Source: Nocardia brasiliensis ATCC 700358
GTDB lineage: Bacteria; Actinomycetota; Actinomycetes; Mycobacteriales; Mycobacteriaceae
Reading direction: 5' to 3'
Length of the DNA stretch: 64,000 nt
Assembly (NCBI RefSeq): GCF_000250675.2
Contig: NC_018681.1
Span: forward strand, 682,001-746,000
Of this stretch, positions 57,510-64,000 are shown piece after piece. The stretch's first letter is position 1. Each line of letters opens with the position of its first letter. A program made the position numbers and the translations under genes. The notes beneath the pieces are model-generated. The model ran no database searches, was not told the DNA's origin, and saw only the letters and a list, made by a program, of their open reading frames with translations.

Positions 57510-58306
57510 GGTCGCTGCAATCGGTCGAGGTCGATCGTGACGTTCACACCCTTGCCCTGGACGACGATCCAGCCGCCGTCCGCACGGACTTTCGCGGGCT
57601 GGACACCGAACGGCAATTCCTTGATGTCGATAGTACGGGTGAAGCGCGCGAGCACTGCCGGTCGATCGGCCTCCGGCAGCATCGCCACCGGAATGGTCGA
57701 GGTGTTGGTGTCTTTGCACGAACCGGTCGCGGTGACCCGCACCTGACCGCCGTCGAGCGCCAATTCGGCACGCACCGCGACGTTTTCACCGCCGAATTGC
57801 GCACCGGGCGATTCGGGCAAAGTGCCTGTGAGGCAAAGCACACCGTCGGTCGCGGTCATTCCGGTGCCGCCCGAGCCGCCGGTGCCGTCGGATTTGTCCG
57901 CGGGCGGGCCTTTCACCTGCAGGTCGGGAATGCCGAACAGCTGGCCGAGTTCGGTCGGCCCGATCCGCAGCGAACTGTCCACTCGCTCCACCGGCACATT
58001 GCGCAGGCTGCCGTCGACCAGGTCGCGCAGCGGGATGCGCATGCCGGTCAGCGTCGCCTCCATCTCGAACTCCCCGCGAATGTCGGGCCGCTTGCCGCTG
58101 GCCCTGATCACGACGTTGTCGTAGCGGCCGTTGACCGCCTGAGCGAGGAAGGAGACGCCGCTGATGGCCACCGAGGGCTCGGCGGCGAGGTCGGCGCCCT
58201 GGCGCAGCGCGCGCGAGACCCGATACTCCGAATAGGCCGCGACGCTGAAATCAGTGACCACTGCCAGTCCCGCGAGAATCAGCAGCCCGATGATGAGCTT
58301 GCGCAT
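57506..58306 (-). CDS. LmeA-family phospholipid-binding protein (DUF2993)
   Basis: A 266-residue exported protein with an N-terminal signal or anchor (MRKLIIGLLILAGLAVVTDF) and a DUF2993 lipid-binding domain made of repeated beta strands (AISGVSFLAQAVNGRYDNVVIRASG). It matches Rv0817c in position. LmeA binds phosphatidylinositol and supports lipomannan synthesis in mycobacteria; whether this paralog does is unknown. TAAGGT lies six bases before ATG 58306, a leaderless start. Confidence 0.85.
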   Translation of the reverse strand: MRKLIIGLLILAGLAVVTDFSVAAYSEYRVSRALRQGADLAAEPSVAISGVSFLAQAVNGRYDNVVIRASGKRPDIRGEFEMEATLTGMRIPLRDLVDGSLRNVPVERVDSSLRIGPTELGQLFGIPDLQVKGPPADKSDGTGGSGGTGMTATDGVLCLTGTLPESPGAQFGGENVAVRAELALDGGQVRVTATGSCKDTNTSTIPVAMLPEADRPAVLARFTRTIDIKELPFGVQPAKVRADGGWIVVQGKGVNVTIDLDRLQRP

Positions 58307-58312
58307 TGGTGA

Positions 58313-58318
58313 ACCTTA
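58313..58318 (-). promoter_or_regulatory. -10 hexamer, leaderless LmeA-like/ThiX operon promoter
   Basis: TAAGGT on the minus strand, six bases before ATG 58306. Confidence 0.45.
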
Positions 58319-58500
58319 ACGGGGGCGGGTGCGACGGTGCATTTCCGGTATCAGACATATCTGCCGGGGTGCGTCGGCAACCCGGATGGCGAGGTCATCG
58401 GGGTTCACACGCTAATCTTGCATCCGATTACCTGTGATCAGCGACGTGGCCCCGGCAATGCGGCTGTAGTCCTCGGAGCTATGAGATGGGAGGAGAGCTT

Positions 58501-59265
58501 GTGGAGCTGCTCCTGCTGACCTCCGACCCCGATCCCGAGTCGGTGTTGCCTTCGCTGGCGTTGCTGGCGCACAACGTGCGCCCCGCACCCACCGAGGTGT
58601 CCTCCCTGCTCGAAGCGGGTACCGCGGATGTCGCACTGGTCGATGCCCGCACCGATCTGGCGGCTGCGCGTGGGCTGTGCCGGCTGCTCGGCAGCACGGG
58701 GTCCTCTGTTCCGGTCGTCGCGGTGCTCACCGAGGGTGGCCTGGTCGCGGTGAACGCGGACTGGGGTCTGGACGACATCCTGCTGCCCGGCACCGGCCCG
58801 GCGGAACTCGATGCCAGGCTGCGCCTGCTCGTCGGGCGCAACGGCGGCGTGGCGAGTCCGGAGAACACGGGCAAGATCACCCTGGGCGAACTGGTGATCG
58901 ACGAGGGCACCTATACCGCGCGACTGCGCGGCCGCCCGCTCGACCTGACCTACAAGGAATTCGAGCTGCTGAAGTACCTCGCGCAGCACGCGGGCCGGGT
59001 ATTCACCAGGGCGCAGCTGCTGCAGGAGGTCTGGGGCTACGACTTCTTCGGTGGCACCAGGACCGTCGACGTGCACGTGCGCCGCCTGCGCGCCAAACTC
59101 GGCAGCGAGTACGAGTCGCTCATCGGCACCGTGCGCAACGTCGGCTACAAGGCGGTGCGTCCGTCCCGGTCCGCGAGCAAGGGCGAGTCCGCGCCGCTGC
59201 CGGAGGACGAGGCCGAGGGCACCGACGACGCACCGCTGGCGCCGGTCAACGGCTCTGTGCAGTGA
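58501..59265 (+). CDS. glnR: GlnR-type winged-helix transcriptional regulator
   Basis: A 254-residue OmpR-family orphan response regulator controlling nitrogen genes in actinobacteria. The receiver domain starts MELLLLTSDPDPESVLPSLA and keeps the DARTDL acidic site but no paired kinase gene is present, as in GlnR. DNA-binding winged helix: LTYKEFELLKYLAQHAGRVF and GTRTVDVHVRRLRAKLG. Sequence is very close to Rv0818. GTG 58501 has GGAGGAG eight bases upstream; the upstream ATG at 58486 overlaps that site and is rejected. The C-terminal acidic tail runs into a 19-bp DNA repeat. Confidence 0.93.
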   Translation: MELLLLTSDPDPESVLPSLALLAHNVRPAPTEVSSLLEAGTADVALVDARTDLAAARGLCRLLGSTGSSVPVVAVLTEGGLVAVNADWGLDDILLPGTGPAELDARLRLLVGRNGGVASPENTGKITLGELVIDEGTYTARLRGRPLDLTYKEFELLKYLAQHAGRVFTRAQLLQEVWGYDFFGGTRTVDVHVRRLRAKLGSEYESLIGTVRNVGYKAVRPSRSASKGESAPLPEDEAEGTDDAPLAPVNGSVQ

Positions 59266-59332
59266 GTTCGGTACCGCGCAGTGAGTTCGGCGCTGTGCAG
59301 TTATTTCGGCGCCGTGCAGTGAGTTCGGCGCC
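59257..59332. repeat. Four 19-bp tandem repeats across the glnR stop codon
   Basis: Head-to-tail units of GTGCAGTGAGTTCGGCGCC type at 59257, 59276, 59295 and 59314. The first unit contains the glnR stop (GTGCAGTGA). Two units are variants (GCGCAG..., ...TTATTTCGG...). Confidence 0.9.
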
Positions 59333-59500
59333 GATCGGATCCGAAACACCGATGCGTCATTATGCGTTCGTGTGGAGTTCAGCCGCCTCCGCAGGGTTTC
59401 GCCATGTGGCGCCGGCCGTGCTCGGTCGCGAAATGTTCGCTGCGTCCGCGGTGTTGAGCTGAAAGCAATGACGTTGTCCGAGTGCAGAAATGGGGACCGA

Positions 59501-60451
59501 GTGAGCGAGCGCCGGCAAGCAGACCGAGCAAGCGGTGCCGGGTCGACACCGTGGTCGGCGCAGGTCGACGCGGACACCGCTGCAGCGATCCGGCAACTGC
59601 TCGACCGGGCCACCGCCGCCGACGGGGTCGCCCCCGTCTCCGAACAGGCGGTCCTGTCCCTGAACGCGGCCGAGGATGCCTCCGCCCGGCACCTGTTCGC
59701 CACCCGCGACGACTTGGTCACCGGCTACGCGAATCTCGTTCCGGCGCATGGTGAGCACCCGGCCATGGCCGAGGTCGCGGTGGATCCGGCGGCGCGCGGC
59801 CAGGGCATCGGCGCCGAATTGGTCGCGGCCGCGCTCGCCGAGGGCGGGGCGGGCACCCGGGTGTGGGCGCACGGCAACCTGCCCGCCGCGCAGGCCGTCG
59901 CGGCCCGGCTCGGCCTCGCCACCGCGCGTGAGTTGTGGCAGATGCGACGAGCCCTGGCAACGCCGGAGCTACCGGATTTGCCGGAGCGTGCCGACGTGAC
60001 GATCCGGACCTACGCGGGCCCCGCCGACGACGCCGAACTGTTGCGGGTGAACAACGCCGCCTTCGCCTGGCACCCCGAGCAGGGCGGCTGGACCGAACGC
60101 GATATCGCCGCGCGCCGCGCCGAGTCGTGGTTCGACCCCGCCGGACTGTTCCTCGCCACCGATCCGGCCACTCCTGAGCAGGTGCTCGGATTCCATTGGA
60201 CCAAGGTGCATTACGACGAGAACCCGCCGGTGGGTGAGGTGTACGTGGTCGGTATCGACCCGGCCGCGCAGGGGCGCGGACTCGGTCGGCTGCTGACCCT
60301 GGCGGGGCTGCGTCAGCTGCGTGATCGCGGCCTTGCCGAGGTGTTGCTCTACACCGAGGCGGACAACACCGCGGCCGTGCACACCTACACCCGATTGGGG
60401 TTCGCGCCGGCGCATGTCGATGTGGCGTATTCGGCCGTGTCAGCTGAATAG
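59501..60451 (+). CDS. mshD: Mycothiol synthase
   Basis: A 316-residue double-GNAT acetyltransferase that acetylates the cysteine amine of Cys-GlcN-Ins in the last step of mycothiol synthesis. N-terminal GNAT half has AEVAVDPAARGQGIGAELV; the active C-terminal half has GEVYVVGIDPAAQGRGLGRLL with the acetyl-CoA loop, and YTRLGFAPAHVDVAYS at the end. The exact start is uncertain: GTG 59501 follows GGGGA, while ATG 59468 follows GAAAG; the shorter one fits family length. Matches Rv0819. Confidence 0.92.
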   Translation: MSERRQADRASGAGSTPWSAQVDADTAAAIRQLLDRATAADGVAPVSEQAVLSLNAAEDASARHLFATRDDLVTGYANLVPAHGEHPAMAEVAVDPAARGQGIGAELVAAALAEGGAGTRVWAHGNLPAAQAVAARLGLATARELWQMRRALATPELPDLPERADVTIRTYAGPADDAELLRVNNAAFAWHPEQGGWTERDIAARRAESWFDPAGLFLATDPATPEQVLGFHWTKVHYDENPPVGEVYVVGIDPAAQGRGLGRLLTLAGLRQLRDRGLAEVLLYTEADNTAAVHTYTRLGFAPAHVDVAYSAVSAE

Positions 60452-60524
60452 CGGAAGGCGTGCCGGAGGCGCCTGAGTAAAACTGGGGCTAATGTCACAC
60501 ATAACGCCCCAATCGCGCTTGCCT

Positions 60525-60579
60525 GTTCACCCGCCGTTCACTCAGGTCGGTCCAACTGTCAACCACATGACTTTACGTT
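60525..60579 (+). promoter_or_regulatory. PHO box and -10 of the pst operon
   Basis: Two 11-base direct repeats GTTCACCCGCC and GTTCACTCAGG (60525-60546), with a weaker third GTCAACCACAT at 60558. This matches the direct-repeat box bound by Streptomyces PhoP and its mycobacterial counterpart RegX3. TACGTT at 60574-60579 is a plausible -10 box, with the box in place of a good -35. Phosphate-starvation control is expected. Confidence 0.75.
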
Positions 60580-60694
60580 GATTGGTGGGCAGCCCACGGC
60601 TGCCTGGTGCGCAGGTTCCCCGCGAACAGCACCCACATCACCCGTCCGGGCCAGGTGAGGGACCGGACGAGTAGGACGCCTTTCCGGAGGAATA

Positions 60695-61807
60695 GTGAAT
60701 CTCAAGCGCAGCAGCGCCCTCGTTGGTGTGCTGGCGGTCAGTGTCATGGGCCTCGCCGCATGTGGCAGTGATGACAACACGTCGAGCAGCAACGGCGACA
60801 CCGCCAACTCCAATGTCGCCTGTGGCGGCAAGAAGGCGCTCAAGGCCAGCGGTTCGTCGGCGCAGAAGAACGCGATGGAGCGCTTCATCGCCGCCTACGA
60901 GGCCAACTGCGACGGCAACACCCTGAACTACACCTCGAGCGGCTCCGGCGCGGGTGTCAACGAATTCATCGGCGGCCAGACCGATTTCGGTGGCTCCGAT
61001 TCCCCGCTGAGCGCCAAGAAGGACGAGCCGACGAAGGCACAGGACCGCTGCGGCGCCCCCGCGTGGAACCTGCCGACGGTGTTCGGCCCGATCGCCGTGA
61101 CCTACAACATCGACGGCGTCACCGACCTCGTGCTGGACGGCCCGACCGCCGCCAAGGTCTTCAACGGTGCGGTCACCACCTGGGACGCCCCTGAGATCAA
61201 GGCGCTCAACCCGAACGCGAAGCTGCCGAGCGACAAGATCGCCGTGATCTTCCGTTCCGACGAGTCGGGCACCACCGACAACTTCCAGCTCTACCTCGAC
61301 GCCGCCTCCGACGGCGCCTGGGGCAAGGGCGCGGGCAAGGCGTTCACCGGCGGTGTCGGCGAGGGCGCGAAGGGCAACGAGGGCACCTCGGCCGCCATCA
61401 AGGCCACCAAGAACTCGATCACCTACAACGAGTGGTCGTTCGCGAAGGCGCAGAACCTGTCCATCGCGCAGATCGTCACCTCGGCCTCCAAGACGCCGGT
61501 GAAGCTGGACACGGCCTCGGCGGGCAAGGCCATCGACAGCGCGAAGATCAAGGGCGAGGGCAACGACCTGGTGCTCGACACCAGCTCGTTCTACAAGCCG
61601 ACCGAAGCGGGTGCCTACCCGATCATCCTGCCCACCTATGAAATCGTCTGCTCGAAGTACAAGGACGCCGACACCGCCAAGGCGGTCAAGGCGTTCCTGA
61701 CCTCGGCGACCACGAACGGTCAGAAGGGTCTCGACGAGGCGGGTTACGTCCCGATCCCCGACAAGTTCAAGACGCGTCTGACCACCGCGATCAACGCCAT
61801 CTCCTGA
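60695..61807 (+). CDS. pstS: Phosphate ABC transporter substrate-binding lipoprotein
   Basis: A 370-residue periplasmic phosphate-binding lipoprotein. Lipobox GLAACGS with Cys23. Phosphate-binding loops ASGSSAQ, TSSGSGAGVNEF and FRSDESGTTDNF are intact. GTG start with CCGGAGGA upstream. First gene of pstSCAB and downstream of a PHO box. Confidence 0.95.
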   Translation: MNLKRSSALVGVLAVSVMGLAACGSDDNTSSSNGDTANSNVACGGKKALKASGSSAQKNAMERFIAAYEANCDGNTLNYTSSGSGAGVNEFIGGQTDFGGSDSPLSAKKDEPTKAQDRCGAPAWNLPTVFGPIAVTYNIDGVTDLVLDGPTAAKVFNGAVTTWDAPEIKALNPNAKLPSDKIAVIFRSDESGTTDNFQLYLDAASDGAWGKGAGKAFTGGVGEGAKGNEGTSAAIKATKNSITYNEWSFAKAQNLSIAQIVTSASKTPVKLDTASAGKAIDSAKIKGEGNDLVLDTSSFYKPTEAGAYPIILPTYEIVCSKYKDADTAKAVKAFLTSATTNGQKGLDEAGYVPIPDKFKTRLTTAINAIS

Positions 61808-61823
61808 TCGCACAGTTGCAGCC

Positions 61824-62882
61824 ATGACCGTGCACCCTGAGGTGACCGCTGCCGGCTCGTCGGATTCCGATCCGGCGGGCCGGCGGGCGGCCGGAGACAA
61901 AGCCCCCATGCCGAGTGAACCGAGCACCGACGAACCAGCCAAAAGGGTTCGACCAGCCCAGAGCCATCGGGCCGAGACCATCTTCCGGTCTCTCGCCACG
62001 GCATCGGGCGCAATCATCGTCGCCGCCATCGCGCTGATCGCGCTATTCCTGCTGATCCGCGCGGTGCCCTCGGTCATGGCGAACGACGCGAACTTCTTCA
62101 CCAGCACCGAGTTCAACACCAGCAACGCCGACCACCTACGGTTCGGCATCCGGGATCTGTTCATGGTCACGGTGCTGAGTTCGATTTTCGCGCTGGTTAT
62201 CGCGGTGCCGATCGGTGTCGGCATCGCGCTGTTCCTCACCCATTACGCGCCGAAGGTACTGGCCCGGCCGTTCGCGATGCTGGTCGACCTGCTGGCCGCA
62301 GTGCCGTCGATCGTGTTCGGTCTCTGGGGCTTTCTGGTGCTCGCCCCGCAGCTGGAGCCGGTGCAGAAGTTCCTGAACAACAAGCTCGGCTGGTTGTTCC
62401 TCTTCTCCGACGGCAATGTCTCGATCGCCGGTGGCGGCACTATCTTCACCGCGGGCGTGGTGCTTGCGGTAATGATCCTGCCGATCATCACCTCGGTCTC
62501 GCGTGAGGTCTTCAATCTCACGCCGCCCGCACATATCGAGGCCGCGCACGCGCTCGGCGCCACGAAGTGGGAGATGGTGCGGATGACCGTACTGCCCTAC
62601 GGCCGCAGCGGCGTGATCGCGGGATCCATGCTCGGCCTCGGCCGAGCGCTCGGTGAGACCATTGCGGTGCTGGTCGTGCTGCGCACTTCGGCGCAGGCCG
62701 GGCACTGGTCGGTGTTCGACGGCGGCTACACCTTCGCATCGAAGATCGCCTCCGCGGCTTCGGAATTCAGCTCGCCGCTGCCGACGGGCGCTTACATCGC
62801 GGCAGGCTTCGTGCTGTTCGCGCTGACCTTCGTGGTCAACGCGCTCGCGCGGCTGGTCGCGGGCGGAAGGGTGAACGGGTAA
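61824..62882 (+). CDS. pstC: Phosphate ABC transporter permease PstC
   Basis: A 352-residue permease: about 45 polar N-terminal residues, then six helices, with the EAA loop EAAHALGATKWEMVRMTVLPYGRSG. Forms the channel with PstA. Sixteen bases after pstS; last base of its stop starts pstA. Confidence 0.94.
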   Translation: MTVHPEVTAAGSSDSDPAGRRAAGDKAPMPSEPSTDEPAKRVRPAQSHRAETIFRSLATASGAIIVAAIALIALFLLIRAVPSVMANDANFFTSTEFNTSNADHLRFGIRDLFMVTVLSSIFALVIAVPIGVGIALFLTHYAPKVLARPFAMLVDLLAAVPSIVFGLWGFLVLAPQLEPVQKFLNNKLGWLFLFSDGNVSIAGGGTIFTAGVVLAVMILPIITSVSREVFNLTPPAHIEAAHALGATKWEMVRMTVLPYGRSGVIAGSMLGLGRALGETIAVLVVLRTSAQAGHWSVFDGGYTFASKIASAASEFSSPLPTGAYIAAGFVLFALTFVVNALARLVAGGRVNG

Positions 62883-63781
62883 TGACTGCAACGCTCGACA
62901 AGCCGATCAAGGCGCCGACCTTCCGCGACATCAGCACCGGACGCCGGGTCAAGAACCATATCGCGACCGGCATCGTCTGGCTCTGCTTTGCCATCGCGCT
63001 GATCCCACTGGCCTGGGTGCTCATCATGGTGGTGAGCAAGGGCTTCGAGTCGATCGTCTCGATCGACTGGTGGCAGAAGTCGCAGAAGGGCATCCTGCCG
63101 GACCAGGCCGGCGGCGGTGTGTACCACGCCATCTACGGCACCATCGTGCAGTCTGCGATCGCCGCGGTCATCGCGGTGCCGCTGGGCATCATGGCCGCCA
63201 TCTACCTGGTCGAGTACGGCCGCGGCATGCTGGCCAAGACCACGACCTTCATGGTGGACATCCTCGCGGGTGTGCCCTCGATCGTCGCGGCCCTGTTCAT
63301 CTTCGCGCTCTGGATCGCCACTCTCGGCGCACCTCAGAGCTCGTTCGCGGTGTCGCTGGCACTGGTGTTGCTGATGCTGCCGGTCGTGGTGCGCAGCACG
63401 GAGGAAATGCTGAAGCTGGTGCCGGATGAACTCCGGGAAGCGTCCTACGCGCTCGGCGTGCCCAAGTGGAAGACCATCGCCAGGATCGTGGTGCCGACCG
63501 CGCTGCCCGGCATGATCAGCGGCATCCTGCTCGCGCTCGCCCGCGTGATGGGCGAGACCGCCCCTGTGCTCGTGCTCGTGGGCTACAGCAAGTCGATCAA
63601 CACCAACCTCTTCGACGGCAACATGGCCTCCTTGCCGCTGCTCATCTACCAGGAGCTGTCGAACCCGGAGGCGGCGGGCCGCGAGCGCGTGTGGGGCGCG
63701 GCGCTGACGCTGATCCTGCTCATCGCGCTGCTGTACGCGGCGGCCGCGGTCGTCAACAAGCTGCTCACGCGGAACCGATAG
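62882..63781 (+). CDS. pstA: Phosphate ABC transporter permease PstA
   Basis: A 299-residue six-helix permease with the EAA loop REASYALGVPKWKTIARIVVPTALPG and the AGVPSIVAALFIF helix that PstA shares. Start overlaps pstC stop by one base (TAATG). Pairs with PstC. Confidence 0.94.
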   Translation: MTATLDKPIKAPTFRDISTGRRVKNHIATGIVWLCFAIALIPLAWVLIMVVSKGFESIVSIDWWQKSQKGILPDQAGGGVYHAIYGTIVQSAIAAVIAVPLGIMAAIYLVEYGRGMLAKTTTFMVDILAGVPSIVAALFIFALWIATLGAPQSSFAVSLALVLLMLPVVVRSTEEMLKLVPDELREASYALGVPKWKTIARIVVPTALPGMISGILLALARVMGETAPVLVLVGYSKSINTNLFDGNMASLPLLIYQELSNPEAAGRERVWGAALTLILLIALLYAAAAVVNKLLTRNR

Positions 63782-63800
63782 AAGCGAACGGATAACTGAG

Positions 63801-64000
63801 ATGGCCAAGCGGATCGACGTCAAAGATCTGAATATCTTCTACGGCAAGTTCCACGCGGTCGCCGATGTCGACCTCACTGTGCTGCCGCGCAGTGTCACCG
63901 CCTTCATCGGCCCGTCGGGTTGCGGTAAGTCCACGGTGTTGCGCTCGCTCAACCGCATGCACGAGGTGACGCCCAACGCGCGCGTCGAAGGCGCGGTGCT
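63801..64000 (+). CDS. pstB: Phosphate ABC transporter ATPase PstB (cut off by window end)
   Basis: The first 66 codons are visible: MAKRIDVKDLNIFYGKFHAV, then Walker A GPSGCGKST, followed by LRSLNRMHE, the PstB-specific block. It is the energising subunit of pstSCAB. The remainder lies beyond position 64000. Confidence 0.95.
   Translation, partial: MAKRIDVKDLNIFYGKFHAVADVDLTVLPRSVTAFIGPSGCGKSTVLRSLNRMHEVTPNARVEGAV

Overview
The window is high-GC actinobacterial chromosome from a mycolic-acid-containing member of the Mycobacteriales, most likely Nocardia or a close relative. Three things point there. There is an antigen-85-type mycolyltransferase (15242-16327). Mycothiol synthase and a GlnR-type regulator are present. 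The order purS-purQ, M18 aminopeptidase, purL, sterol-carrier gene, purF, purM, DUF3073, ygfZ-like, pabC-like, nitrobindin-like, sseC, cysA, thioredoxin, LmeA-like, glnR, mshD, pst follows the Mycobacterium tuberculosis Rv0787A-Rv0820 segment. Genus is an inference; there is no rRNA in the window.

Layout. 1-10600 holds mixed genes: a cut-off sensor kinase, a DUF2330 exported protein, an Old Yellow Enzyme divergent from a MerR regulator, oligopeptidase B, a DUF2334 deacetylase-like protein, glutamate decarboxylase, an M20 peptidase and an MBL hydrolase. 10700-11626 is purS-purQ. 11634-13194 is a signal-less AmiC-like binding protein divergent from a MarR regulator. 13729-14805 is the most striking locus: five tandem, independently ribosome-binding-site-equipped genes for nearly identical, charge-free 28-residue hydrophobic peptides, with paired RNA hairpins in each spacer and a strong terminator after the last copy. 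A mycolyltransferase and a hemophore-like exported protein follow. 17211-27040 carries an M18 aminopeptidase, a GT87 mannosyltransferase, purL, two paralogous membrane alpha/beta hydrolases and a CPBP protease. 27233-31936 has a serine hydrolase, a sterol-carrier gene with decayed tail copies, an acyl-CoA dehydrogenase and a DUF3533 membrane protein. 32084-41031 has purF and purM, with a complete dipeptide ABC transporter (dppABCD) between them. 41165-41940 is a noncoding repeat island. 42181-46578 has DUF3073, asparaginase, MOSC, YgfZ-like and PabC-like genes. 46790-52990 is cydABDC, followed by a second noncoding repeat island (53038-53930). 54066-58306 is a leftward nitrobindin/sulfurtransferase/thioredoxin block, then glnR, mshD and a phosphate uptake operon pstSCAB (pstB cut off) behind a PHO-box.

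Functional themes are purine synthesis (purS, Q, L, F, M scattered among other operons), sulfur and thiol metabolism (sseC, cysA, thiX, mshD), nutrient uptake (dpp, pst), low-oxygen respiration (cyd) and cell-envelope biology. About a dozen genes show a TANNNT hexamer 6-7 nt before their start codon, the signature of leaderless transcripts; this was used to choose several starts. No tRNA, rRNA, CRISPR array, transposase or prophage was recognised.
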